Source: Ramlibacter rhizophilus | GTDB lineage: Bacteria > Pseudomonadota > Gammaproteobacteria > Burkholderiales > Burkholderiaceae_C | DNA length: 64,000 nucleotides | Reading direction: 5' to 3' | NCBI RefSeq assembly: GCF_004681965.1 | Contig: NZ_SMLL01000001.1 | Span: 868,001 to 932,000 of the forward strand | Shown here: piece by piece, positions 25,342 through 34,285 of the stretch | How the letters are laid out: every line of letters starts with the position of its first letter | Numbering within the stretch: position 1 is the first letter of the stretch | Translations under genes and position numbers: made by a program | The notes under the pieces: generated by a model | Databases searched by the model: none | What the model was told of the DNA's origin: nothing | Seen by the model: the letters and a program-made list of their open reading frames with translations, nothing else

Positions 25342-26433
25342 TCAGGCGGGCGAGGGCGCCGGCCGCTCGTCGAAGGGCGCCGGCGGCTCGCCCAGCTCGG
25401 CGCGCAGGCGCGGCAGGGACTGCGGGTGCTCGCGCCGGATGAAGTCGATGAGCGCCTCGCGCACGGCGCAGCGCAGGTCCCAGTTCTGGCCCGAGGAGGC
25501 GGAGGTCACGAGCACGCGCAGTTGCATGGCGCGCTCTCCGGCTTCGGTGACCTGCAGCTTGCACAGGCGCCCGTCCCAGTCGGGCGAAGCCTCGCAGGCT
25601 TTCTGCGCGGCCTCGCGCAGGGGGGCGAGCGGCATGTCGTAGTCCACCCAGAGGAACACCGTGCCGATGATCTGCGAGCCGGTGCGGGTCCAGTTCTGGA
25701 ACGGGTTCTCGATGAACCACTGCAGCGGGATGATGAGGCGCCGCTCGTCCCAGATGCGTAGCACGACGTAGGTGCTGGTGATCTCCTCCACGCGGCCCCA
25801 TTCGCCTTCGACGATCAGCACGTCGTCGATGCGGATCGGCTGGGCGAGCGCGATCTGCAGGCCGGCGATGAGGTTGCTGAACACCGACCGCGCCGCGATA
25901 CCGGCCACCAGGCCGACCACGCCCGCCGAGGCCAGCAGGCTCGCGCCGAGCTGGCGCGCGCCCGGAAAGGTCATGAGCACGAAGGCGATGCCGGCCATCA
26001 GCACCAGGCCCATCGCCGTGCGCGAGAGCACGCGCGCCTGCGTCTGGATGCTGCGGGCCGCGAGGTTGTCCTCCGTGTCGGCCGGATGCTTGCGGATGAC
26101 GCCTTCGGCCAGCCCACCGATCGCGGACATGATCAGCCAGGTGAGGGCGGCGATCAGCAGGATGCCGTTGACATGCCGCACGCCTTCGATGAACGGCACC
26201 GTCGCCGGCGTGGCATGGAAGACGGCCTGGGTCGCCACCAGCGGCATCGCAAAGGCCGAGGGCCGCTCGATGCGTTGCTCCATCGCGGTGAGCACGACCG
26301 AAAAGCGCAGCACGCGCCGCACGATGGCGCGGCCGATGCGGTGCGCCACCAGGGCGAGCACCACGGCGATGGAGGCGGCAAGCAGCGGCCGCATCCAGGG
26401 CGAGAGATCAATCCATTCCATGAGTCGATGCAA
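25342..26433 (-). CDS. MscS-family mechanosensitive ion channel
   Basis: Inner-membrane channel of 363 residues that likely relieves osmotic stress or acts in signalling. Four or five hydrophobic segments lie in residues 10-180. The pore helix region (LGASLLASAGVVGLVAGIAARSVFSNLIAGLQIALAQPIRIDD, about 160-205) is the MscS signature, followed by the beta domain (VEGEWGRVEEITSTYVVLRIWDERRLIIP) and C-terminal cytoplasmic domain. An in-frame ATG at 26421 is an alternative start. A terminator for the upstream gene lies just before it, so it has its own promoter or low read-through. Confidence 0.9.
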   Translation of the reverse strand: MHRLMEWIDLSPWMRPLLAASIAVVLALVAHRIGRAIVRRVLRFSVVLTAMEQRIERPSAFAMPLVATQAVFHATPATVPFIEGVRHVNGILLIAALTWLIMSAIGGLAEGVIRKHPADTEDNLAARSIQTQARVLSRTAMGLVLMAGIAFVLMTFPGARQLGASLLASAGVVGLVAGIAARSVFSNLIAGLQIALAQPIRIDDVLIVEGEWGRVEEITSTYVVLRIWDERRLIIPLQWFIENPFQNWTRTGSQIIGTVFLWVDYDMPLAPLREAAQKACEASPDWDGRLCKLQVTEAGERAMQLRVLVTSASSGQNWDLRCAVREALIDFIRREHPQSLPRLRAELGEPPAPFDERPAPSPA

Positions 26434-26439
26434 GAAAAA

Positions 26440-26467
26440 GCGGCTCTCCCGAACCAGGGAGAGCCGC
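26440..26467 (-). terminator. Rho-independent terminator
   Basis: An 11-bp perfect stem (GCGGCTCTCCC with GGGAGAGCCGC) encloses a 6-base loop. Read leftward it is followed by CTTTTTCTT, an intrinsic terminator. It follows the DUF4383 gene by about 40 bases and ends just before the MscS start. Confidence 0.88.
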
Positions 26468-26507
26468 CCGATTGTGCCTTCGCAGGCTCAGCGGGCCGCG
26501 CGGCGAA

Positions 26508-26936
26508 TCATGCCGCGCTGCGCGTCGTGTACTCGTGGGGCCGCCGCCAGCCGAAGTAGGCGGCGACGGCCGCCAGCAAAGCGTGCAGCCAGATGTCGTT
26601 GCCGTACAGCGGCACCAGTCCGAAGAGCGTGTTGAGATTGAATGCGGCGATGAGGCCCAGGACCATCAGCACCGCGTAGATGATCGCCGTGGCTTTCGCA
26701 TAGCCGCGCGCAGCGCCCTCCGAGCCGGAAGCGGCCAGCCCCCAGACGCCGAACAGCACGTGCGCGAGGTTGTGCAGGATGTTCACGGCAAAGAGGCCCA
26801 GCAGAAGCCCCATCCAGCTTTGGACGGCCACGGCCGGGTGGGTGTGCGGCGCCACCAGCCCCGGAATGAACCCGGCAATGCCGATGACGAGGAAGAGGAT
26901 CCCGTAGATCAGGGCGAATCGGCGTGTTCCAGTCAT
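26508..26936 (-). CDS. DUF4383 four-helix membrane protein
   Basis: A 142-residue integral membrane protein with four hydrophobic helices (about 5-25, 40-65, 80-105, 110-130), matching the DUF4383 pattern (RRFALIYGILFLVIGIAGFIPG opening, HNLAHVLFGVWGL in the middle). Function unknown. A histidine-containing NILHNLAH segment is conserved in the family. It is divergent from the universal stress gene with an FNR-like site between them, 121 bases upstream of its start. Confidence 0.78.
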   Translation of the reverse strand: MTGTRRFALIYGILFLVIGIAGFIPGLVAPHTHPAVAVQSWMGLLLGLFAVNILHNLAHVLFGVWGLAASGSEGAARGYAKATAIIYAVLMVLGLIAAFNLNTLFGLVPLYGNDIWLHALLAAVAAYFGWRRPHEYTTRSAA

Positions 26937-27056
26937 GTCGGCCTCCTTGAAGGTTGCGCGATGCCCGCAGGATAGGCAGCGAGCCGACACGCCCGTGTAG
27001 GAGACGACCCCTGCGTCGGCTTCGATCAGGCGACTGGCGGCGGGCGCCGCGGCGGC

Positions 27057-27070
27057 TTGATCCTCGTCAA
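27057..27070 (+). promoter_or_regulatory. FNR/ANR-like box upstream of the universal stress gene
   Basis: TTGATcctcGTCAA has one mismatch to TTGAT-N4-ATCAA. TAGGGT at 27093-27098 begins 29.5 bases from the box centre, the spacing expected for an FNR-activated (class II) promoter. The universal stress gene starts at 27132. Confidence 0.65.
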
Positions 27071-27131
27071 TCCACGACGTCGCCGCAGGCCCTAGGGTGT
27101 GCCGGACCCTACCACTGCGAGGAGCGCTGCC

Positions 27132-27983
27132 ATGACTTTCCACCTGCGCCAGCTCCTGGTGCATCACGACCCCACCGTGGCCAGCAGGGCGCGCCTTCGC
27201 TTCGCGCGCGAACTGGCCGAGCAGCACGGTGCGCGGCTCGACGTCCTCTATGCCGTCCAGCCGAGCTTCGTGCAGGCGCCTTATGCCGCCATGCTGGCGC
27301 CCAGCGTGCTCGGCACGCTGGCGCAGGCCGACCAGGAGCGCATGCACCAGGCACGCGGCGCGTACGACGAGGTGGCCCGGGCCTGTGCCACGCGGGTGCA
27401 GTGGGCCGCCACCCATGATGCGCCGCTCGCGTTCGCCGTGGCCGAGCAGGCGCGCTTCGCCGACCTGCTGGTGCTGGGCCAATGGGACCCGAGCGATGCG
27501 CTGGCTCGCGCCGTGCCACAGGACCTGGTCGAAGCGGTGCTGATCGACAGTGGCCGGCCCGCCATCGTCCTGCCCTCGGCGGGCAAGTTCGCCGGGAGCC
27601 CGGCGACCGTGTGCATCGCGTGGAAACCTGGCGCGGAATGCGCGCGGGCGCTGGCAGCGGCCGTGCCTCTGCTCCAAGGTGCCCGACAGGTCCACGTGCT
27701 GAGCTGGGGAGAGCCAGCCGACGTTGCGGTCGAGGGGCACCGCCTCGACTTGCGCAGCTACCTAGCGATGCACGACATCGAGGCCTCCTTTCACCACGAA
27801 GGCCCCGCGCCGGCGCGGGGCGGCGACATCGGCGAGGCGCTGCTGTCGCGCGTGTGCGATCTCCAGGCCGACCTGCTGGTCATGGGCTGCTACGGCCATG
27901 GCCGGGCGCGTGAATGGGTGCTGGGTGGCGCGACACGCACCGTGCTGCGGTCGATGACGGTGCCGGTGCTGATGTCGCACTGA
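27132..27983 (+). CDS. Tandem-domain universal stress protein
   Basis: A 283-residue cytoplasmic protein with two UspA folds (about 1-145 and 155-283). The second keeps the nucleotide-binding signature G-x2-G-x9-G-(S/T)-like in MGCYGHGRAREWVLGGATRTVL. The first has diverged. Tandem Usp proteins of this kind are commonly induced under low oxygen or energy stress, as with the ANR-controlled Usp proteins of Pseudomonas. The ATG at 27132 has GGAG upstream at about 27121. The FNR-like promoter supports anaerobic or microaerobic induction. Confidence 0.85.
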   Translation: MTFHLRQLLVHHDPTVASRARLRFARELAEQHGARLDVLYAVQPSFVQAPYAAMLAPSVLGTLAQADQERMHQARGAYDEVARACATRVQWAATHDAPLAFAVAEQARFADLLVLGQWDPSDALARAVPQDLVEAVLIDSGRPAIVLPSAGKFAGSPATVCIAWKPGAECARALAAAVPLLQGARQVHVLSWGEPADVAVEGHRLDLRSYLAMHDIEASFHHEGPAPARGGDIGEALLSRVCDLQADLLVMGCYGHGRAREWVLGGATRTVLRSMTVPVLMSH

Positions 27984-28009
27984 CCGCGCCCCGCCGGCCA
28001 GGCATGCCG

Positions 28010-28258
28010 TCAACGCCGGCCTGTCGGGCACATCACGTTGGGTGGTGTGAGGCCGCGCAGGTACTCGGACTCTTCGTCCGCAGTGGCTGGCCGCACCTGG
28101 ACGAGCCGCGCATGCCGGCCCTGAACCTCGGCCAGTTCAGCCGCCAGACGTGCCGTGCCGTCCACGCCGTCGGGAAGCGCCTTGTAGGCGCGGCGAGGCC
28201 GGCCACGCCAGGTGTAGTCCACGATCCAGAGGCGGCTGGTCTTGAAGAAAGTTGCCAT
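28010..28258 (-). CDS. Small hypothetical protein
   Basis: An 82-residue protein with no family that I recognise. It starts MATFFKTSRLWIVDYTWRGRPRRAYK, is rich in Arg and aromatic residues, and has an acidic EESEYLRGL near the end. There is no signal peptide or membrane helix. It lies 59 bases downstream of the DUF2892 gene on the same strand and is probably co-transcribed from the FNR-like promoter. Codon bias supports coding from the ATG at 28258. Confidence 0.6.
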   Translation of the reverse strand: MATFFKTSRLWIVDYTWRGRPRRAYKALPDGVDGTARLAAELAEVQGRHARLVQVRPATADEESEYLRGLTPPNVMCPTGRR

Positions 28259-28317
28259 GCGAAGGCGCCAAGTCTGCGCCGCCGCGAGGCGAGCGCGCAA
28301 GCCCGACCGGCCGGCGC

Positions 28318-28512
28318 TCAGGTGGAGCGATTCGGACAGGTATCGACGCCCAGCAGCGCATACAAGGGGCAGTAGCCGATCGCACCGGTGACCAGCGGCA
28401 CGAGGCCGACGTAACCCCAAACGCCGATGGCGCCGGTCGCGGCCAGCGCAATCAGCACCAGGCCGAGCGCGACGCGCAGCGCGCGGTCCATCGTTCCTTC
28501 GTTCGTCTTCAT
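28318..28512 (-). CDS. DUF2892 (YgaP-like) small membrane protein
   Basis: A 64-residue inner-membrane protein with two hydrophobic helices (about 10-28 and 30-50) and the family ending GYCPLYALLGVDTC, matching DUF2892. Such domains occur alone or fused to rhodanese as in YgaP; their role is unknown. The start at 28512 has AGGAGTT upstream. An FNR-like box and TACGCT -10 lie ahead, placing it in the putative low-oxygen regulon. Confidence 0.85.
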   Translation of the reverse strand: MKTNEGTMDRALRVALGLVLIALAATGAIGVWGYVGLVPLVTGAIGYCPLYALLGVDTCPNRST

Positions 28513-28547
28513 GACAACTCCTTGCTGCAGGGACAGCCTGCAGGTGC

Positions 28548-28589
28548 AGCGTAGGTCGGTCTGGCCCGGGGCGCGATGATCCAGGTCAA
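28548..28589 (-). promoter_or_regulatory. FNR/ANR-like box and -10 of the DUF2892 gene
   Basis: Read leftward, TTGACctggATCAT (28589-28576) is followed by TACGCT (28553-28548), which starts 29.5 bases from the box centre. The predicted start of transcription is near 28541, giving a leader of about 29 bases that includes the AGGAG. Confidence 0.62.
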
Positions 28590-28791
28590 AGCGCGCGCAC
28601 GGGTCACACCGTCGAACGCGACGCAGGACGCGGATCGATGGGTGGATGGATCGGGTTCAAGAATACGATGTGCGTTATGTCAAATAAGATAAACGCGAAC
28701 GTCCGCGGGCATGGGCATTCCTGGAGATCCGCGGTCCTGGCCACCGACGTGGCTGGGACCACCGACCGAACGCCGATGCGCGAAGCCGACG

Positions 28792-29451
28792 CTACCAGCG
28801 CCCCGCCGGCCGCTTCGTCCGCACGTGCTGCGAAATCAGCTCCGCCGAGTCGCGCCGGTTCGCCTTCATGGCGAAGTCCCAGGCGCTCATGCCGAGCTGG
28901 TTCTTCATGTTCACGTCCGCCCCGGCGTCCAGCAGCAGCTTCACCGCCTCGGGCGTGCCGTACATGGCGGCCATCATGAGCGGCGTGGTGCCGTTGGGAG
29001 ACTCGGCGTCGATGAAGGCGTGGTGCTCCAGAAGCAAGGCCATGACTTCCAGGTGGCCGTGCGTGGCGGCGTAGTGCAGCGGCGCCCAGCCCGGCTTGTT
29101 GACGTGGGCGTCGCGCGCGATCAGCCGGCGCACCAGGTCCGTGTGGCCCTTGAGCGCCGCCATCATCAGCGGGCTTTCATCGGACTGGTTGCGCGACTCC
29201 ACGTTGAGCCTGGGCCAGTCGACCAGCACCCGCGCGACCTTGAGCGAAGGCTCGCGCAGCGCCAGGTACAGGCCGCTCTGGCCGTCCGGCGATCGCGCGT
29301 CGGGGTCGAAGCCGCGCTGCAGCAGCGACTGCACGGTGGCGGCGTCGTCGCGCTTGATGGCCGTGAAGAAGTCCTCGTAAGAACCTGCACGCGCTGGAAA
29401 AATCCCAAGCACGACAGTCAGGTAGATGATGAACTTCAGGTAATTTCTCAT
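28792..29451 (-). CDS. Exported ankyrin-repeat protein
   Basis: A 219-residue protein with an N-terminal signal peptide (MRNYLKFIIYLTVVLGIFPARA) and about five ankyrin repeats from residue 25 to 205, with consensus pieces such as SPLMMAALKGHTDLVRRLI, APLHYAATHGHLEVMALLLEHH and TPLMMAAMYGTPEAVKLLLDAGADVN. The location is probably periplasmic. Ankyrin repeats mediate protein contacts; the partner is unknown. It is the last gene of the mltG-tmk-holB-pilZ-tatD unit, 25 bases after tatD, a position that recurs in Comamonadaceae by recollection. Confidence 0.85.
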   Translation of the reverse strand: MRNYLKFIIYLTVVLGIFPARAGSYEDFFTAIKRDDAATVQSLLQRGFDPDARSPDGQSGLYLALREPSLKVARVLVDWPRLNVESRNQSDESPLMMAALKGHTDLVRRLIARDAHVNKPGWAPLHYAATHGHLEVMALLLEHHAFIDAESPNGTTPLMMAAMYGTPEAVKLLLDAGADVNMKNQLGMSAWDFAMKANRRDSAELISQHVRTKRPAGRW

Positions 29452-29476
29452 GTGTTTGCGCGGCAACGGGACCCGT

Positions 29477-30277
29477 TCACTGGACTCCGAACAGGCGCTC
29501 GAAGTTCAGCGTGGTCTGCCGCCCCACGGCCTCCGCGTCCAGGCCACGCAGCTGGGCGATCTGGGCGGCCACGTAGGGCACGTAGGCGGGCTGGTTGGTC
29601 TTGCCGCGGTACGGCACGGGCGCGAGGTAGGGGCTGTCGGTCTCGATCAGCATCCGGTCCATGGGCACGAAGGCAGCGACCGCACGCAGGTCGGCCGCGT
29701 TCTTGAAGGTGAGGATGCCGGAAAACGAGATGTGGAAGCCCAGGTCCAGCGCGGCCCGGGCGACCTCGGCGGTTTCCGTGAAGCAGTGGAAGACGCCGCC
29801 GGCGCTGCCGGGCGAGCCGTCCTCGCCCTCCTCCCGCAGGATGCCCAGCGTGTCCTCGGAGGCGGCGCGGGTGTGGATGATGAGCGGCTTGTCCACCTGG
29901 CGCGCGGCACGGATGTGGGTGCGAAAGCGCTCGCGCTGCCATTCCAGGTCGGCCACCGTGCGGCCTCCCTTGCGGGTGTCCATGCCGTAGTAGTCCAGGC
30001 CGGTTTCGCCGATGGCCACCACGCGAGGCCGGCCCGCGCGTTCGACCAGGTCGGCCACGCGGGGTTCGGTGATGCCTTCATTGTCCGGATGCACGCCCAC
30101 GCTGGCCCAGAAGTTGGGGTAGCCCATGGCCAGGGCATGCACGTCCTCGAACTCCTCCAGGGTGGTGCAGATGCACAGGGCTTTGTCGACCCGGGCCTGG
30201 GCCATGGCCTCGCGGATGGCGGGCAGATCGGAGGCCAGCTCCGGGAAGCTCAGGTGGCAGTGGGAATCGACGAACAT
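29477..30277 (-). CDS. TatD-family metal-dependent hydrolase
   Basis: A 266-residue TIM-barrel hydrolase of the TatD/YcfH group, probably a metal-dependent DNase or nuclease quality-control enzyme. Metal ligands are in DSHCHLSFPE (H-x-H) at the start, GETGLDYY (Glu), LIIHTRAASEDT and FHCFTET (His) and LIETDSPYLAP (Asp). The ATG at 30277 gives MFVDSHCH; 30286 is an alternative three residues earlier. The holB-pilZ-tatD order is widely conserved. Confidence 0.93.
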   Translation of the reverse strand: MFVDSHCHLSFPELASDLPAIREAMAQARVDKALCICTTLEEFEDVHALAMGYPNFWASVGVHPDNEGITEPRVADLVERAGRPRVVAIGETGLDYYGMDTRKGGRTVADLEWQRERFRTHIRAARQVDKPLIIHTRAASEDTLGILREEGEDGSPGSAGGVFHCFTETAEVARAALDLGFHISFSGILTFKNAADLRAVAAFVPMDRMLIETDSPYLAPVPYRGKTNQPAYVPYVAAQIAQLRGLDAEAVGRQTTLNFERLFGVQ

Positions 30278-30329
30278 GAAGGGCAAAGCATAGCCGCCGG
30301 CTGCTGCCGGGTCGCAGGCGCGCGGGAAA

Positions 30330-30686
30330 TCAGATGGTCTGCGTGGGCCGCTCGGAGCTGAGATGGCTGCCGAGGATTTCCTCGATCTTGATCTTCAGCA
30401 GCTTGGACTTCTCGTCGGCGGGAAAGCGCACGCCGACACCCCGGGTGCGGTTGGCCGCGGCGCGCGGCGGCGTGACCCAGGCGACCTTGCCGGCCACCGG
30501 GTAGCGCTGGGTGTCGTCGGGCAGCGAAAGCAGCACGTACACGTCATCGCCGAGCTTGTAGTCGCGGTTGGTGGGGATGAACACGCCGCCCTCGGTGAAG
30601 AGCGGGATGTAGGCCGCGTACAGCGCGGCCTTTTCCTTGATGGCCAGCTGGATGACGCTCGGACGCGGGGTGGCAGTGGTGTTCAT
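30330..30686 (-). CDS. PilZ-domain protein of the type IV pilus type
   Basis: A 118-residue PilZ protein, likely needed for type IV pilus assembly. The pattern (QLAIKEKAALYAAYIPLFTEGGVFIPT, YPVAGKVAWVTPP, RTRGVGVRF) matches the PilZ proteins encoded next to holB. The RxxxR and D/NxSxxG residues that bind c-di-GMP are not evident, as in Pseudomonas PilZ itself, which does not bind the nucleotide. It is six bases downstream of holB. Confidence 0.85.
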   Translation of the reverse strand: MNTTATPRPSVIQLAIKEKAALYAAYIPLFTEGGVFIPTNRDYKLGDDVYVLLSLPDDTQRYPVAGKVAWVTPPRAAANRTRGVGVRFPADEKSKLLKIKIEEILGSHLSSERPTQTI

Positions 30687-30692
30687 GGGGTG

Positions 30693-31685
30693 TCAGCCGC
30701 CCGAGTGTAGGGCGGTGCGTGCGCGACTCACAAGCGCTTCCAGCATCAGCCCGGGGTTGAAGGGGTGCTCGGCGGTGCGCAGCGTGGCGGCAAGTTCACG
30801 CCACCAGTCGCCCAGCGTGGAAATGGGCACGGACGCGGTGGGCAGGTCCGCCGGTGCGAAGAAGCGCGGCGGGGCGCCGGCCGCCACGGACAGCAGGTCG
30901 TGGCACAGCTTCTGCAGCGCCTGCACGGCCTCCGGCGGCGACAGGCCCTCCAGTGCAGTGACATCGCCCCGCGCGACGGCACGCGGCAGCCGGGCCCAGC
31001 GGCCGGCATCCTGTCCGGCCTGGTGGGCGCGCAGCGCGTCCTGGGGCCGGCCCCCGGCGGCACGCAGCAGTACCGGGGCCTCCAGCGCGGGGACGCCTTC
31101 ACCGTGCAGCCAGGCCAGCGCATCGTCCTCGGCCGGCCAGGCCATCGTGTGCGACAGACACCGGCTGCGGATGGTGGGCAGCAACTGGTGAGCCGCCTCG
31201 GTGGCGAGCACGAAGCGCAGCGCGCCCGCCGGCTCCTCCAGTGTCTTGAGCAGCGCGTTGGCCGTGATGGCATTCATGCGCTCGGCCGGGTACACCACCA
31301 CCACCTGCCCCAGCCCGCGGGCGCTGGTGCGCTGCGAAAACTCCACCGCGTCGCGCATGGCTTCCACGCGGATCTCGCGGCTGGGCTTGCGCTTCTTGTC
31401 GTCGATCTCCTGCTGGGCCTTCTCGGACAAGGGCCAGCCCAGCGCCAGCGCGGCCGTCTCCGGCAGCAGCATGCACAGGTCGGCATGGGTTCGCACGTCG
31501 ATGGCATGGCAGCTCGTGCACTGGCCGCAGGCGCCCTCCTCGGTCGGCTGCTCGCACAGCCAGGCGCGCGCCAGGCCCAGCGCCAGCTCGTACTGGCCCA
31601 GGCCCGACGGCCCCTGCAACAGCAGCGCGTGGCCGGGCTGGCGCACCAGCGTGCGCAACTGCGCGGCGATCCAGGGAGCGTTCAC
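30693..31685 (-). CDS. holB: DNA polymerase III subunit delta prime
   Basis: Clamp-loader subunit of 330 residues. It has a degenerate P-loop GPSGLGQYE (no lysine, as is usual in delta prime), the zinc module C-x8-C-x2-C-x2-C ([16 protein letters not shown], about 44-59) and the sensor segment [11 protein letters not shown]. Start is GTG 31685, overlapping the tmk stop (GTGA). The tmk-holB-pilZ-tatD order is the conserved arrangement. Confidence 0.93.
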   Translation of the reverse strand: MNAPWIAAQLRTLVRQPGHALLLQGPSGLGQYELALGLARAWLCEQPTEEGACGQCTSCHAIDVRTHADLCMLLPETAALALGWPLSEKAQQEIDDKKRKPSREIRVEAMRDAVEFSQRTSARGLGQVVVVYPAERMNAITANALLKTLEEPAGALRFVLATEAAHQLLPTIRSRCLSHTMAWPAEDDALAWLHGEGVPALEAPVLLRAAGGRPQDALRAHQAGQDAGRWARLPRAVARGDVTALEGLSPPEAVQALQKLCHDLLSVAAGAPPRFFAPADLPTASVPISTLGDWWRELAATLRTAEHPFNPGLMLEALVSRARTALHSGG

Positions 31686-32317
31686 CAGAAGCCCTTCGCG
31701 GCCACGGCGGCGCGCACGGCCGCCCAGACGGCCTCGCGCGGCTGCGACGCATCGATGCGGGCGAAGCGCGCCGGATCGGCCTCGGCCCGCCGTGCATAGC
31801 CCCGGGCTACCCGCTGGAAGAAGTCCAGCGGCTGCGACTCGAAGCGGTCGGGCACCCGCGCGCCGGCCAGGCGTTCGGCGGCGACTTCCGGCGCGAGTTC
31901 GAAAAGAAGCGTGAGGTCCGGCTGCCGGACGGCGCCGTCGGCGCGCGCCTGCACCCAGCGCTCCAGCTGCTCCAGCACCTGCACATCGAAGCCGCGGCCG
32001 CCGCCCTGGTAGGCGAAGGTGGCGTCGGTGAAGCGGTCGCAGACCAGCACCTCGCCACGCGCCAGCGCGGGCTCGATCACCTGCGCCAGGTGGTCGCGCC
32101 GCGCCGCGAACATCAGCAGTGCCTCGGTCAGCGGGTCCATGGCCTGCTCGAGCGCGAGCGTGCGCAGGGCTTCCGCCAACGGCGTGCCGCCGGGCTCGCG
32201 GGTGCAGGTGACGATGCGCCCCCGGTCGCGGAAGGCCTGGGCCAGGGCCTCGATGTGGGTGGACTTGCCGGCCCCGTCGATGCCTTCGAAGCTGATGAAG
32301 ATGCCGCGGCCGTTCAT
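31682..32317 (-). CDS. tmk: Thymidylate kinase
   Basis: Phosphorylates dTMP to dTDP. The 211-residue enzyme has the P-loop [11 protein letters not shown] (about 9-19), the [11 protein letters not shown] motif, the [18 protein letters not shown] segment for substrate binding, and the [17 protein letters not shown] block. Start at 32317 overlaps the mltG stop (ATGA) and its stop overlaps holB, so these three genes are translationally coupled. Confidence 0.96.
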   Translation of the reverse strand: MNGRGIFISFEGIDGAGKSTHIEALAQAFRDRGRIVTCTREPGGTPLAEALRTLALEQAMDPLTEALLMFAARRDHLAQVIEPALARGEVLVCDRFTDATFAYQGGGRGFDVQVLEQLERWVQARADGAVRQPDLTLLFELAPEVAAERLAGARVPDRFESQPLDFFQRVARGYARRAEADPARFARIDASQPREAVWAAVRAAVAAKGFW

Positions 32318-33309
32318 TGCTTGCGCTGGTACTTGTTCACGGCGCGATTGTGCTCGTCCAGGTTCTCGCTGAAGTGGCTGCTGCCGTCGCCGCGGGCGAC
32401 GAAGTACAGGGCCTTGCTCGGCGCCGGCTGCACCGCCGCCTGCAGCGCCTCCTTGCCAGGCATGGCGATGGGCGTGGGCGGCAGGCCGCCGCGCGTGTAG
32501 GTGTTCCAGGGCGTGTCGGCGCGCAGGTGCTCGCGCTTCAAGTCGCCCGTGAACGCATTGCCCAGGCCGTAGATCACCGTAGGATCGGTCTGCAGCGGCA
32601 TGCCGATGCGCAGCCGGTTGTTGAACACGGCCGACACCAGCCCCCGGTCCTCGCCGCGCCCCGTTTCCTTTTCGATGATGCTCGCCAGGATCAGCGCCTC
32701 CTCGGGCGTCTTCGCCTGTGCGTCGGGCGCGCGCTGGGCCCAGGCAGCTTCGAGGCGGCGGTCCATGGTGCGCAGCGCGCGCTGGAGAACGGCCAGGTCG
32801 CTGCTGCCCTTGGAGAAGGTGTAGGTGTCCGGGAAGAAGCGCCCTTCGGGGTGCGTGCCCGCGCGGCCCAGCCGCTCCATGAGGGCCGTGTCGCTCAGCT
32901 CGCGCGTGTCCTGGCGCAGGCCGGTCTCCCTGGCCAGCGCGCTGCGCAGCTGCCTGAAGGTCCAGCCCTCCACGAAGGTGACGGACTGCAGGGCTTCGTC
33001 GCCCCGGGCCAGCTTGGCCAGTAGCGTGCGTGGGGTGGTGCCGGCCGGAATCTCGTAGCTGCCGGCCTTGATGTCCCGCGCCTGCCCCGAGAAGCGGAAC
33101 CAGGCGTACAGGAGCTGGGGAGAGACCTCGACGCCGGCGTCGGCGACGGCCTGCGCCACCTGGCGCGGCAGCATGCCCTTGTCGATGGAGAGTTCCACCG
33201 TCGGCTGGGGCAGCGCCAGCGGCCGGTGCACCCACCAGAGGGACGCCGCGCCGAGGGCCAGCACGCCCAGCGAGACGACGAGAAAGAGGGACAACAGAAC
33301 TCGCCGCAC
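32314..33309 (-). CDS. mltG: Endolytic murein transglycosylase MltG
   Basis: Inner-membrane lytic transglycosylase that cuts nascent glycan strands and sets their length. The 331-residue protein has one N-terminal transmembrane helix (about 3-24), a LysM-like subdomain and the YceG catalytic domain with the presumed catalytic glutamate in [11 protein letters not shown]. The C-terminal [12 protein letters not shown] and [13 protein letters not shown] blocks are typical. I chose GTG 33309, which places the start immediately before the helix ([11 protein letters not shown]). It heads the tmk-holB unit and is divergent from ygfZ. Confidence 0.93.
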   Translation of the reverse strand: MRRVLLSLFLVVSLGVLALGAASLWWVHRPLALPQPTVELSIDKGMLPRQVAQAVADAGVEVSPQLLYAWFRFSGQARDIKAGSYEIPAGTTPRTLLAKLARGDEALQSVTFVEGWTFRQLRSALARETGLRQDTRELSDTALMERLGRAGTHPEGRFFPDTYTFSKGSSDLAVLQRALRTMDRRLEAAWAQRAPDAQAKTPEEALILASIIEKETGRGEDRGLVSAVFNNRLRIGMPLQTDPTVIYGLGNAFTGDLKREHLRADTPWNTYTRGGLPPTPIAMPGKEALQAAVQPAPSKALYFVARGDGSSHFSENLDEHNRAVNKYQRKQ

Positions 33310-33349
33310 GGACTTGGACCCGGAACTGAAGGGGTGGTGAGCCGGGCAT

Positions 33350-33355
33350 GATAAT
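33350..33355 (+). promoter_or_regulatory. Putative -10 element for ygfZ
   Basis: GATAAT ends six bases before the ATG at 33362, so the transcript would start at or within a base or two of the initiation codon. No Shine-Dalgarno is present. Confidence 0.45.
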
Positions 33356-33361
33356 TCAGCG

Positions 33362-34282
33362 ATGACCCGTACTCTGGAAGGCATCGCCCCCCTGCCCCAC
33401 CTGGGCATCATCCGCGCCCTCGGCGAGGACGCGGCCCGCTTCCTGCAGGGCCAGCTCACGCAGGACTTCGTGCTGATCCCGCCCGGGCAGGCCCGCCTGG
33501 CGGCGTTCTGCAATGCCAAGGGCCGCATGCAGGCGAGCTTCGTGGGCGTGCAGCTCGCGCCGGACGACTTCGCGCTCGTCACCAGCCGCGACCTGCTGGC
33601 CCAGACCCTCAAGCGCCTGTCCATGTTCGTGCTGCGTGCCAAGGTGCGCCTCAGCGACGCGACCGAGGCCTTCGAGCTGCGCGGCCTGGCCGGCGAGCCG
33701 GCTCGGCTTGCCGGTGGCGCGGCGCCCGCGCCCTGGGTGCACGAGGTCGATGGTGTGTCCCACCGGGTCGGCCTCTACCGGGCGGATGGCGTGCCGCGCG
33801 CTCTCTGGCTCGCGCCGGCCGGAACGCCGCCTCCCGCCGGCGAAGCGCTCGACCCGGCGCTGTGGCAATGGGGCGAGGTGCGCAGCGGCGTGGCGACGCA
33901 GCTGTCCGCGCCCGTGTACGAGGCTTTCGTGCCGCAGATGGTCAATTACGAATCCGTGGGCGGCGTGAACTTCAAGAAAGGCTGCTACCCAGGGCAGGAG
34001 GTGGTCGCCCGCAGCCAGTTCCGCGGCACGCTCAAGCGCCGCGCCTTCGTGGCCCATGCCGAGGCGCCGCTGGCGGCCGGCGGTGAGCTGTTCCAGGCCT
34101 CGGACCCCGTTCAGCCCTGCGGCCTCGTCGTACTGGGAGCGCAAGCGCCTGCGGGCGGCTGGGACGCGATCGTCTCGGTGCAGCTCAGCGCCGCGCAGTC
34201 GGGCGACATCCACGTGGGCGCCGCCTCCGGCGCAGCGCTGGCCCTGCAGGGTCAGCCCTACCCCCTGCTCGAAGACATCTGA
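33362..34282 (+). CDS. ygfZ: Folate-binding protein YgfZ
   Basis: A 306-residue tetrahydrofolate-dependent factor that helps synthesis or repair of certain iron-sulfur enzymes such as MiaB. The fold is glycine-cleavage T-protein-like. The diagnostic KGCYPGQE motif with essential C208 is present (NFKKGCYPGQEVVAR), preceded by the FLQGQLTQDF opening and an NAKGRM segment. A GATAAT -10-like element directly precedes the ATG. It is convergent with the thioesterase gene, three bases apart. Confidence 0.93.
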   Translation: MTRTLEGIAPLPHLGIIRALGEDAARFLQGQLTQDFVLIPPGQARLAAFCNAKGRMQASFVGVQLAPDDFALVTSRDLLAQTLKRLSMFVLRAKVRLSDATEAFELRGLAGEPARLAGGAAPAPWVHEVDGVSHRVGLYRADGVPRALWLAPAGTPPPAGEALDPALWQWGEVRSGVATQLSAPVYEAFVPQMVNYESVGGVNFKKGCYPGQEVVARSQFRGTLKRRAFVAHAEAPLAAGGELFQASDPVQPCGLVVLGAQAPAGGWDAIVSVQLSAAQSGDIHVGAASGAALALQGQPYPLLEDI

Positions 34283-34285
34283 GGA

